A DNA stretch of 34,048 nucleotides, taken from assembly GCA_902787955.1 (NCBI GenBank), contig CADAIJ010000005.1, positions 1 to 34,048 on the forward strand, given 5' to 3'. This DNA is from an uncultured Erysipelotrichaceae bacterium (GTDB lineage: Bacteria > Bacillota_I > Bacilli_A > RFN20 > CAG-826). Below are positions 22,073-30,215 of the stretch, one piece after another. Under the pieces are notes generated by a model. That model was not told where the DNA came from. It searched no databases and saw only the letters and a program-made list of their open reading frames with translations. The stretch's first letter is position 1. Each line of letters starts with the position of its first letter. The translations under genes and the position numbers were made by a program.

Positions 22073-23707
22073 TTATTTGTCTTGGGTAGCCGCTAAGTAG
22101 CGGTCATATGCTGCTTGGTTGATCTCAAGAACCTTTTCAATAGATGCTTTGTTAGTGTTCAAGAAATTTTGCCAAGATTCTTTTGATGGGATTCCTCCAT
22201 TTGTCACGCTTGTGACATACCAGCTCTTCACATTATTTGATAAAGAAGATTCGTAAACATTAAGAGTCACTAGTTCATCTTGTGTGTAGTTAAGATTTGG
22301 AACTGCCTTAGCGTTTTCATACGAATATGGCTTTACATAGTTTTTCAAATCTTCAAGACGTTGTTTCGCTCTAGATTCCATTTCCACACTTTCTTCCCAG
22401 ACTTTTTCTGTTAAATAGACCACACCATATGGAGCGTTTTTCATTCTGAAGTCATCAGCGCTTTGATTGCCATGATCATCGTTTGGAATGAGCTTTCCAT
22501 TCACTTTTTCTGGTAAGAAGGCTCCTGATTTGATAGAACCATAGTTTAACTGTGCGGAATAAATTGGTTCAAAGAATTTATCAAAATAGCTCAATAAACC
22601 TTCTTTATCTTGGCAAGTTTCCAAAATGACACATTCGCCTTTTTCGATTTCTTGTTCATTAGAAACACCAACATATCTTCTTCCTTTTCCTGTTTCCGGG
22701 TCGATATCATCATCATTTCTAAGTGGTAAGACGATCACATAATCATCTCTAAGTTCTTTAGAAAGAACGGTATTCTTTTCCCACCAATAGAAGGAACCAT
22801 AACGGCCATCTTGACCTTTTGCTAAGAAGTCGTTATCTCCTTGGGTATAGGAAGTTGCTTTAATGAGCTTCGAATTAAACCAAGTTGCGAGTTCTCTGAC
22901 CGCATTGAACCATTTCTCATCAGTGAAGGTAAATGTTACTTTATCTCCAATAATGGTTTTATGTTCACGATTTTCTGGTAAACCAAAGGAAGCGATTAAA
23001 TCTGCCTCATTTCCTTGCCAGTTGCCAGTGACGAATGATAGTGGAACTTCATTAGATGTTGAACCATCTCCATCCATATCGTTAGCGTAGAATTGTTGTA
23101 AGATGCCTTTGAATTCGTTTCTTGATAAATCAAGGCCATCTTTTAAATCTGCTTCAGTTAAAGTTAATCCAGCGGGTAATTTGTTTTCATCAATTAATTT
23201 CTTTACCCATTTCTTATTTAAATAAAGAATATTAGGGTATGCTTTTAGACCCATTTCTTCCACTCTAGGGAGGGAATAGATGTGTCCATCTGGTGATTTA
23301 AGTGCCTCTAAGATATCTTTTCTTTCATCTAATATCTTTTTGAAATTAGGCATGCTTGATAAATATTGATCAATAGCCACGATTCTTCCACGACGGCCAT
23401 AATCATATAACTTAAGATTTGAGAAACCGGAATGGTAAATCGCATCAATTCCTTTAATACCAACTGGGTCAGTATTGTTTGAATATTGTGCGGAAGTGTT
23501 ATAAATCCATTTCACATCGATACCGGTTTCATTAGCTAAATCCTTAAAAACTGGCATTGTGTTATAGTCTTTGACGGAATCTTCTTTAACTGTAAGAACG
23601 ACAAAACCATCTCCAGATGTATTTTGATTTGTACCTAATACCGCAAATGCGGCGGATGCTACTAGCCAAACAAGAGCAACCGATATTCCAATAATTAATT
23701 TCTTCAT
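22073..23707 (-). CDS. Extracellular substrate-binding protein of a CUT1/LplA-type ABC transporter
   Basis: 544 residues, the length of the large LplA-like binding proteins. It has the two-lobed pattern with SLPRVEEMGLKAYPNILYLNKKWVKKL near 125-150, an EF-like Ca2+ loop NDMDGDGSTSNEVPLSF (about 209-225), FYWWEK and the C-terminal helices. The N-terminus is a single hydrophobic helix (LIIGISVALVWLVASAAFAVLG) with no lipobox Cys. The protein is therefore either held by an uncleaved signal anchor or cut at AFA by signal peptidase I, unlike the usual lipoprotein form. It lies directly between permease and DUF624 genes and presumably binds fructo-oligosaccharides. Confidence 0.88.
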   Translation of the reverse strand: MKKLIIGISVALVWLVASAAFAVLGTNQNTSGDGFVVLTVKEDSVKDYNTMPVFKDLANETGIDVKWIYNTSAQYSNNTDPVGIKGIDAIYHSGFSNLKLYDYGRRGRIVAIDQYLSSMPNFKKILDERKDILEALKSPDGHIYSLPRVEEMGLKAYPNILYLNKKWVKKLIDENKLPAGLTLTEADLKDGLDLSRNEFKGILQQFYANDMDGDGSTSNEVPLSFVTGNWQGNEADLIASFGLPENREHKTIIGDKVTFTFTDEKWFNAVRELATWFNSKLIKATSYTQGDNDFLAKGQDGRYGSFYWWEKNTVLSKELRDDYVIVLPLRNDDDIDPETGKGRRYVGVSNEQEIEKGECVILETCQDKEGLLSYFDKFFEPIYSAQLNYGSIKSGAFLPEKVNGKLIPNDDHGNQSADDFRMKNAPYGVVYLTEKVWEESVEMESRAKQRLEDLKNYVKPYSYENAKAVPNLNYTQDELVTLNVYESSLSNNVKSWYVTSVTNGGIPSKESWQNFLNTNKASIEKVLEINQAAYDRYLAATQDK

Positions 23708-23718
23708 ATCGTCATCTC

Positions 23719-24624
23719 CTATTTGAACGAACCAACGAGCACGCCTTGACCGAAGTGTTTCTCAATCATTGGATAGAGGATTAAGATTGGTAGGGTCGCA
23801 ACAATAATCGATGTAAACTTGATTTGCGTGGCCATACGCATTTGTTCAATAACCACTTCACCTTCACCAGTTGTGGTGGAATTAAGCATTCCGTTAATAA
23901 CGGTTTGAAGTGGATAGAAACTCTTATCAATATTGAAAATATAAGCATCAATATAGTTGTTCCAGTGTCCGACTGCGTAGAACAACACCATAACGCTGAT
24001 AATAGAACTAGCAATTGGAAGAATTAAGTCAAAGAAGACTCTCACTTCACCTGCTCCATCAATTTCTGCGGCCTCTAATACTTCCTTTGGAACATTGCTT
24101 TCAAAGAACGATTTGCACATAAAGACGTTATAAACAGAAACGCCACCACCAATAATGAGGATTAATGGGTTTTGATATAAGCCTAATGAACGACAGAGAA
24201 TGATATATGGAACCAATCCACCACCGAAGAACATAGTGATAATTAGTAAAGCCATAATTAATTTTCTAAATGGTAAATATTTTCTTGATAATGCCCATCC
24301 AGCAGGAATGGTTAAAGCTACGTTAAATACCGTGCCTAAAACAGTGTAAGCCAAGGTATTAAAGTATCCTCTCCAAACATCTTCGTTATTAAATAATGTT
24401 TGATAGCCTGAGAATGTTAATTTAATTGGATAAATCCAAACATCCCCTCTCATAACGGAATCCGCATTAGAAATAGAAGCGATAACAATGTAATAAAGAG
24501 GATAGATAACCACTAAAGCCAAGAGTGTTAAAATAACTCCACAGATAACGTAATAAATGTAATCTTTCTTACTTTCTTTAATCTTGTTTTGTTTCTTTAA
24601 TTTTTTTAATTCACTAATTTCCAT
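23719..24624 (-). CDS. CUT1 ABC sugar permease, LplC/MalG type
   Basis: 301 residues, six membrane helices. The cytoplasmic coupling (EAA) loop reads EVLEAAEIDGAGEVRVFFDLILPI near 180-203, with the conserved G and the LPI ending. The C-terminus ends KHFGQGVLVGSFK, typical of the LplC branch (KYFVKGVMIGAVKG type). It pairs with 24642-25625 to form the channel of the fructan transporter. AGGAGG is 10 nt from the ATG. Confidence 0.92.
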   Translation of the reverse strand: MEISELKKLKKQNKIKESKKDYIYYVICGVILTLLALVVIYPLYYIVIASISNADSVMRGDVWIYPIKLTFSGYQTLFNNEDVWRGYFNTLAYTVLGTVFNVALTIPAGWALSRKYLPFRKLIMALLIITMFFGGGLVPYIILCRSLGLYQNPLILIIGGGVSVYNVFMCKSFFESNVPKEVLEAAEIDGAGEVRVFFDLILPIASSIISVMVLFYAVGHWNNYIDAYIFNIDKSFYPLQTVINGMLNSTTTGEGEVVIEQMRMATQIKFTSIIVATLPILILYPMIEKHFGQGVLVGSFK

Positions 24625-24641
24625 AATTTGATACCCTCCTA

Positions 24642-25625
24642 CTAGAACATTCCATTTCCGGATATTTTCTTTGATGTGAAATTAGCGATAACTAATAATA
24701 CGACATTGATAACAGAGTTAAATAAACCTGCTGCGGTACCAACGCCATATTGACCGCCGATTAAACCAAAGGTGTAAACATAAGTTGATAAGATTTCACT
24801 GGTGGCTAAGTTTCCTGGTGTTTGCATAAGCAAGACTTTCTCATAACCACAGCTCATCAAGTTTCCAACTGAAAGAATCATTAACATAACGATAGTTGGG
24901 GCAATTGCTGGTAAATCAACGCTGAAGATTCTTCTAAAGCGAGAAGCGCCATCAATTTTGGCTGCTTCGTGCAAAGAAGGATCAACACCTGATAAAGCTG
25001 CTAAATAAATAATTGCGGACCATCCAAAATCTTGCCAGTTTCCTGAGAAGATAAATAAAGGTCTAAAGGCTTCTGGAGATAAGAATAACTTAAGACCATT
25101 CGCATCTCCGCCTAATCTAATACTTAATTGATCAATTAATCCGCCTGAGTCAAATAAGAGTCTCAGCATACCAACCAAGACGACAAGAGAAATGAAGTGT
25201 GGGGCATAGAATAAGATTTGTAAGCCTTTTTTCACTTTATGACTGCGGACAGAGTTTAGTAATAAAGCAACAATAATCGGTAATGGGAATCCAACGATAA
25301 ATCCGAGAATACAAAGCAAGAATGTATTCGTGAAGTACTCCCAGAAGTTTGGATTAGAGAAGAATGTCAGGAAGTTATTAAATCCGATCCATTGTGTTGA
25401 AGCACCAATGATTTGGTCTCCTGGCATATAATTTTGGAAAGCCACCAGAATTCCATACATTGGGATGTAACAGAAAATGATGACGTAGATTAAAGCCGGT
25501 AAGATGAACAATAAAATCCATCCTCTACGTTTGAAATTGGCTTTCCATTCTTCCCATTTAGAATGCGGCTTTTCTTCGAATTGCTCGGGACTAAAGGATT
25601 CATCCACTAATGCTTTTTCGGCCAT
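24642..25625 (-). CDS. CUT1 ABC sugar permease, LplB type
   Basis: 327 residues from the ATG at 25625, 7 nt from AGGAGG; an ATG two codons upstream would touch the ribosome binding site. Six membrane helices follow a long charged N-terminal segment. The coupling loop is LHEAAKIDGASRFRRIFSVDLPAI. GYEKVLLMQTPGN near 268-280 and the STYVYTFGL stretch are typical of LplB-like permeases for complex oligosaccharides. It is the first transporter gene of the operon. Confidence 0.93.
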   Translation of the reverse strand: MAEKALVDESFSPEQFEEKPHSKWEEWKANFKRRGWILLFILPALIYVIIFCYIPMYGILVAFQNYMPGDQIIGASTQWIGFNNFLTFFSNPNFWEYFTNTFLLCILGFIVGFPLPIIVALLLNSVRSHKVKKGLQILFYAPHFISLVVLVGMLRLLFDSGGLIDQLSIRLGGDANGLKLFLSPEAFRPLFIFSGNWQDFGWSAIIYLAALSGVDPSLHEAAKIDGASRFRRIFSVDLPAIAPTIVMLMILSVGNLMSCGYEKVLLMQTPGNLATSEILSTYVYTFGLIGGQYGVGTAAGLFNSVINVVLLVIANFTSKKISGNGMF

Positions 25626-25646
25626 ATTCATACCTCCTATCTATTA

Positions 25647-26630
25647 TTAGCGTTTCAAAATTTTGGAGAATAAAACATATCCCAAAATGAGAACGCCAAA
25701 TATTCCAATATCAATGAAGAAAAATGTGTGATTTGGTGCTGGTGGAACCTCAGGAATGATTTCCACAGATTCATATAATGAGAATTCAGCTTCCGGACGT
25801 CCGTTATTTGTAAAGAATTTAGCGGTATGTTTACCACTTACTAATCTAGCTGCAGCTTCTTTATCAACGGTGAGGATGTTATCAGAGGTAGTATATACAA
25901 ATTCAAACTCCTCGTTATCGATATATGTTTTACTAACTACAGTGTCTTCACTAAATTCAAATCTTAAGCTATCCCCACGATAATACTTTTCAACCGAAGA
26001 GATGACTTGAACTCCAACGCTTGGTGTGGACACATAGAAATCAAAATCGGTTAAATCGGTAATCGCTCTAAATTTGTAATCAGAATTAGTTTCTAATGTT
26101 TTTAAATAATCTCTATCGATAGTGATAACCCCATCAGAAACGCTATATTCGGTATCATTTAAACGGTAATTTCCATCGCCTAAATTAACCACTCTTAAGA
26201 CTTCATAGCCTAAACAATTAAAGTCTCCCGTGTTAGTGTTTAAGCTTTTTAAAGAGGTTTTTGAATAATCGAAATGACTTTCTTCTAAATTAGAAGCGAC
26301 TTTTCCTCCTTCATAATCGGATAAGCCATAGACCAAAGAAGCGACATCATTACCATCCAGATATAATTTGGCAATGCCATCATTAACGATAAGATTGACT
26401 TTATATTCGCGGTCAGATTCAAATTCCTGGCTCACTGATTTGATTTCTTTTTCGTGATTTCCAAAAGAAATCTTTCCTTCCATAAAATCAATCGTTAATA
26501 ATTGATACTCTTCAAGGTTTTGGCTTGCTCCGAAAAGTAGTTGAAACGTTTTTGCATCGCTATTAACTTTTTTCAAAGTCACGGAGTAAATAAAGTCGTG
26601 ATATACGTGTTCACTTACTGGTGCTGCCAT
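25647..26630 (-). CDS. C-terminally anchored beta-domain protein of the fructan operon
   Basis: 327 residues from the ATG at 26630, 8 nt after AAGGAGG; the frame is open further upstream but that part only shadows the preceding gene. Residues about 8-130 form a laminin-G/GH32-C-like beta domain (VNLIVNDGIAKLYLDGNDVASLV, compare the C-terminus of 16760-18244). Two more beta-rich parts follow, then a Pro-rich PPAPNH hinge and a single hydrophobic helix (TFFFIDIGIFGVLILGYVLF) with a basic KILKR end. The end looks like a wall-spanning or membrane anchor, yet there is no signal peptide at the start. It may be an unusual tail-anchored protein or, less likely, the displaced second half of 26644-28920. 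Confidence 0.72.
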   Translation of the reverse strand: MAAPVSEHVYHDFIYSVTLKKVNSDAKTFQLLFGASQNLEEYQLLTIDFMEGKISFGNHEKEIKSVSQEFESDREYKVNLIVNDGIAKLYLDGNDVASLVYGLSDYEGGKVASNLEESHFDYSKTSLKSLNTNTGDFNCLGYEVLRVVNLGDGNYRLNDTEYSVSDGVITIDRDYLKTLETNSDYKFRAITDLTDFDFYVSTPSVGVQVISSVEKYYRGDSLRFEFSEDTVVSKTYIDNEEFEFVYTTSDNILTVDKEAAARLVSGKHTAKFFTNNGRPEAEFSLYESVEIIPEVPPAPNHTFFFIDIGIFGVLILGYVLFSKILKR

Positions 26631-26643
26631 AAGCCTATCCTCC

Positions 26644-28920
26644 TTACATTGCTTCTCTAACAAGCAAGTGAGAAATAGATACTTCGTTAATTTCAGTTCC
26701 CATTTCAAATGAGATCCATAAAACACCCGCTTCTTCGGAAGTCGTGATTTCTACTGTTTCTTCCACATGTTCATCACTTGGCCCGTAGGTCGCAAATGGG
26801 ACAGCATCCCATTGCTTATTTTGAAGCATGACCTTATATTCTTTATCATCTTCTTTATGCCATAAATCAAAGCTAATATTATATGTTTTTCCTACTTCGA
26901 GTTTGATACCAGTATTGACGAACATTCCGCCATTCCAGATATCGCTTCCTGGAGTAGTAACTTCGACGTGGGCATCTATTCCACCTTCATTAACCCAAGT
27001 ATTTCCTTCAACTCCTGGATCAAATCTTTTAATAATACGACCATTGAAGTTGAAATAACTTGATTCTTTAATGAGGAGTTCAGAAAGAGTTAATTCATTA
27101 ACAGCGGTTCCCATTTCAATTGAAATCCATAAGAAACCTTCAGTTTCATCAGTAACATCAATATAAGCAACGATATGTCCTTCTTGATTTTCATATGTGA
27201 CAAATGGAACGGCATCCCATTGTTTATTTTGTAGCATCACTTTGTAATCACCGGATGTTTCATGAGCAAGACTAAAACTCACCATATACGATTTATCCGC
27301 TTCAAGTTCAAATCCGGTTTCCACGAACATTCCACCGTTATAAATTTCAGCACCTGGATTAGTAACCTTAACGTGCGCCTCTGTCTTATTAACTATAGAG
27401 GTTTCGCCTGCGCACGGTGAATCAAATCTATCACGTAATTTACCAGTAAAATCAAAGTATTCAACTTCTTCAATTAATAAATTAAAGATAGAAACTTCAT
27501 TAACAGCAGTACCCATTTCAAATGAAATCCAGAGTTTACCAGCACTACTGTTATCGACTTTAAATTCAGAACCAACATGGCCTTCAAATGATTCAAATGA
27601 ATCAAACACATGAGCATCCCACTGTTTATTTTGAATCATCACTTTGAAAGGACGATCTTCTTTACGCCAAATATCAAAGGTGACTGAATATGTTTTTCCG
27701 TTTTCTAAATCAAGGCCAGTATCAACAAACATTCCGCCATTCCAAATGTCATTTCCTGGAGTAGTAACTTCAACGTGAGCGTCGGTGTGGTGAACAACCC
27801 AAGTATTACCAACACATGGAGAATCAAATCTTCCGATTAATTTACCAGTGAAATCAAAATATTTAACTTCTGGCTCAATGGTTGGTATCTTTTCCACTTT
27901 TGTTTCATTACAAACGATACATTTATAGGTACGTTCACCTTCTTCGTATGCGGTTGGTTCAAGAGTGACTTCACCCTTGTCCCAAACGTGAACACACTTA
28001 GGAGTTAATGTGAATGATAATTGTCCTTTTGCTTGGCATTCGCCAGCTTTGTATAAAACTAAATAGACAAAATCGCCTTTATTAAAGGCAAAATGATTTT
28101 CAGATTCATAAGCCCAATTCTGTGCGTCTTCATCAATTCTATTATTTGAAATAACATTTCCATGACTATCCGCAACCACTAAATAGCCCACTAATCTAGT
28201 GTTGGTTTCAATTCCTTTAAAAGAAACTTTGGCTTTAACAGTGATTTTCTCTTCTTCTTGGATTAATGAATAACCTAAAACAGCAATTCCACTTGCATAA
28301 ACATTGCCTTTTGAGATTTCTACGCCTTCATGAGTGTATTTTCCTTCACCCTTTGTTAATGCATGAGGATTTATGTTAAGAGCGCTTGGATCGAATGTTT
28401 CTAAATATCCATAGGTCCATTTGTTTTCAAATTTACCAAATTGTTCTTCAAAGTCAGCATGAGCAGGAACATCAACGTGTTTAGTTTCGTCGCATCCTGG
28501 ATGAACACAATGGTCTTCTCTTTCTCCGCCTTCTAATAAATCAGGTATTTTCACTAATTCACCTTCAGCGAATTCATGTTCTAACTTTTCTATGACAACT
28601 TCTTTTGTTTTATTACATCCTTCGTTGATGCAGGTATACGTTTTAATTCCTGTGGAGTAGCAGGTTGGTTGAGTTGTAATAGTGCCCTCATCCCAAGTAT
28701 GAGGAAGCATGGTGATGTTTTCGGTTTTGGTTTGACTGCAGCCTTCGAATGTACATTTGAAAGTTTTAACGCCTTCCGAATGGCATGTTGGTTCCGTAGT
28801 TACTGTTCCCTCGTTCCAAGTATGATCGTGTTCAGGGACGGTTCTTCCTCCACATGAAACACTAAGCATGGAAAAAAGGAACGCTGGTAAAGCTAATAAA
28901 ATCGAGACACTTTTTTTCAT
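26644..28920 (-). CDS. Multi-module fructan-binding surface lipoprotein
   Basis: 758 residues, first gene of the operon. Signal peptide with a lipobox-like VSC23. Residues about 32-150 hold three HxWxxGxxTxxPTCxxxGxKTxxCxxxGCxxTK-type Cys repeats, with a fourth, CHVWDKGEV...CIVCNETK, at 309-345. A beta-domain occupies about 155-308. Three related carbohydrate-binding modules are at about 354-486, 489-618 and 622-756, each with YFDFTGK, GGMFVxTG, QNKQWD, LWISFEMGTxxNE and a final LLI/LLV strand. No catalytic residues are seen. It probably captures polysaccharide at the surface. A LacI-type palindrome lies in its promoter. The ATG has AGGAG upstream. Confidence 0.82.
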   Translation of the reverse strand: MKKSVSILLALPAFLFSMLSVSCGGRTVPEHDHTWNEGTVTTEPTCHSEGVKTFKCTFEGCSQTKTENITMLPHTWDEGTITTQPTCYSTGIKTYTCINEGCNKTKEVVIEKLEHEFAEGELVKIPDLLEGGEREDHCVHPGCDETKHVDVPAHADFEEQFGKFENKWTYGYLETFDPSALNINPHALTKGEGKYTHEGVEISKGNVYASGIAVLGYSLIQEEEKITVKAKVSFKGIETNTRLVGYLVVADSHGNVISNNRIDEDAQNWAYESENHFAFNKGDFVYLVLYKAGECQAKGQLSFTLTPKCVHVWDKGEVTLEPTAYEEGERTYKCIVCNETKVEKIPTIEPEVKYFDFTGKLIGRFDSPCVGNTWVVHHTDAHVEVTTPGNDIWNGGMFVDTGLDLENGKTYSVTFDIWRKEDRPFKVMIQNKQWDAHVFDSFESFEGHVGSEFKVDNSSAGKLWISFEMGTAVNEVSIFNLLIEEVEYFDFTGKLRDRFDSPCAGETSIVNKTEAHVKVTNPGAEIYNGGMFVETGFELEADKSYMVSFSLAHETSGDYKVMLQNKQWDAVPFVTYENQEGHIVAYIDVTDETEGFLWISIEMGTAVNELTLSELLIKESSYFNFNGRIIKRFDPGVEGNTWVNEGGIDAHVEVTTPGSDIWNGGMFVNTGIKLEVGKTYNISFDLWHKEDDKEYKVMLQNKQWDAVPFATYGPSDEHVEETVEITTSEEAGVLWISFEMGTEINEVSISHLLVREAM

Positions 28921-28988
28921 ATTCTGTTCTCCTAAAAAGTTGCATCAAATGAATTGATAAAGCATCAATAAAAATAAACTTCTACTTC

Positions 28989-29017
28989 ATGGTATAAAAT
29001 GCATTTTATGGTGTCAA
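28989..29017 (-). promoter_or_regulatory. Promoter of the fructan operon
   Basis: TTGACA, 17 bp, TACCAT on the minus strand, about 70 bp before the start codon of 26644-28920. The perfect palindrome 28994-29009 fills the spacer, the usual place for a repressor operator. Confidence 0.65.
28994..29009. promoter_or_regulatory. Operator-like palindrome 1
   Basis: ATAAAATGCATTTTAT, a perfect 16-bp palindrome between -35 and -10 of the operon promoter. It is a likely binding site for the divergent LacI-family protein or another repressor. Its half-site differs from the TTTGTGCA motifs close by. Confidence 0.55.
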
Positions 29018-29061
29018 TTGCCCACATTTAAATTGTGCAAATAGAAATTAGAAAAAAAACA

Positions 29062-29075
29062 CATTTGTGCAAATG
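29062..29075. promoter_or_regulatory. Operator-like palindrome 2
   Basis: CATTTG-TG-CAAATG lies 50 bp before the lacI-type gene; a partial copy (ATTGTGCAAAT) is at 29032-29042. The core TTTGTGCA recurs upstream of 30216-31082. Probably an autoregulatory site of the LacI-family protein. Confidence 0.55.
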
Positions 29076-29124
29076 AACAAATTAGTTTAGACTATATTTG
29101 AAGTAGAAAATGATAGGAAAACAT

Positions 29125-30147
29125 ATGAAAAAGGCTATAACAATTAAAGATATTGCTGAAGAATTGGGTTTATCTAGAAATACCGTTTCAAAAGCATTAA
29201 ATGGACAATATGTTCCAAATAAGACTCGTGAGCTAGTTTTGAAAAAAGCTCAACAAATGAACTACAAGTCCTTTAATAGTGAATTATTAAAATCAAAAAA
29301 ATATCGTATTTTACTTTTAACGGGAAAACCAATTTTTAATATGAATTTCTATCTCCCTTTAGTTAACAGCCTTGAAACGTATTGTTTTGATAACAATTAT
29401 GATTTCTTTGGCTATACCTATAAACCTGATGGAAATGCGTTTGATAAAGTTGCAACATATATCAAAAATTTAAATGTCGATGGAATAGTGGCAATCGAAT
29501 GTTTTGAAATAGAATTCATTAAGAAGTTATTAAAGCTCAAACTTCCAACGTGTTTTATCGATTTTGCTGGTCATGCTTTTGAAATCGAAGACAATTTCGA
29601 TCTTATCAGTTCAACTGATCAAAAGAATGTTTGTGATTATATCAAATCACTTATAACCAAATACAATTTCAAGTATTTCTCTTTTGTGGGAGATTTCAGG
29701 CATTGCTTAAGCTTCCATGAAAGATATATGGGGATGCTCAGAGGTTTAGGTAGATGTAACTTAACTCATTCCACAAAGGATGACATATTGGAAGATGATA
29801 AGATATTTGATTATGGCAATATCGAATTATTAAAGAGCAAATTAAAAGAATTCTTCAGGCTTCCAGATTGCTTTGTTTGCTGCAATGATTTTGTCGCTAG
29901 AAAAGTTGCAACCGCGATAAAAGAATTAGGATATGAAATTCCAAAAGACACAACAATAATCGGATATGATGGAGTCATAGAATCAGAAGAAGGTGATCCA
30001 AAAATCACCACATTCTATGTTGATAAAACATTCCTTGGCGAAGAGGCAATTAGATTACTTATTGGCAGAATCAAAAACCGTAATTGTCCAACAAGAATCA
30101 TGTATATTCATAGTGATTTAGTGGAAAGAGAATCCACGATTAAATAG
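29125..30147 (+). CDS. LacI-family transcriptional regulator
   Basis: 340 residues from the ATG at 29125, which is preceded by ATAGGAAA; an ATG 15 bp upstream has a weaker site. The N-terminal helix-turn-helix ITIKDIAEELGLSRNTVSKALNGQYVPNKTRELVLKKA is typical LacI. The periplasmic-binding-like sensor domain follows, with NVDGIVAIECFE, FSFVGDFRHCLSFHERYMGML, PDCFVCCNDFVARKVATAIKELGYEIP and IIGYDG. It is transcribed away from the fructan operon and presumably controls it, with fructose or a fructo-oligosaccharide as effector. Palindromes in the shared intergenic region and upstream of 30216-31082 are candidate sites. Confidence 0.93.
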   Translation: MKKAITIKDIAEELGLSRNTVSKALNGQYVPNKTRELVLKKAQQMNYKSFNSELLKSKKYRILLLTGKPIFNMNFYLPLVNSLETYCFDNNYDFFGYTYKPDGNAFDKVATYIKNLNVDGIVAIECFEIEFIKKLLKLKLPTCFIDFAGHAFEIEDNFDLISSTDQKNVCDYIKSLITKYNFKYFSFVGDFRHCLSFHERYMGMLRGLGRCNLTHSTKDDILEDDKIFDYGNIELLKSKLKEFFRLPDCFVCCNDFVARKVATAIKELGYEIPKDTTIIGYDGVIESEEGDPKITTFYVDKTFLGEEAIRLLIGRIKNRNCPTRIMYIHSDLVERESTIK

Positions 30148-30170
30148 ATATTATATACTGAGTATATAAA

Positions 30171-30199
30171 AAAGACTGAGATTCAATTTCTCAGTCTTT
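30171..30199. terminator. Bidirectional terminator between lacI-type gene and 30216-31082
   Basis: A perfect 11-bp stem, AAAGACTGAGA with TCTCAGTCTTT, loop of seven, followed by GTTTTTG on the + strand and TTTTTATA on the minus strand. Confidence 0.85.
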
Positions 30200-30215
30200 G
30201 TTTTTGTTGTTTCAA

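Noticed and set aside
26631..26726. Longer start for 25647-26630 reaching into the preceding gene
   Set aside because: The added residues only mirror the 3' end of the CBM lipoprotein gene in another frame; the ATG at 26630 has AAGGAGG at 8 nt.
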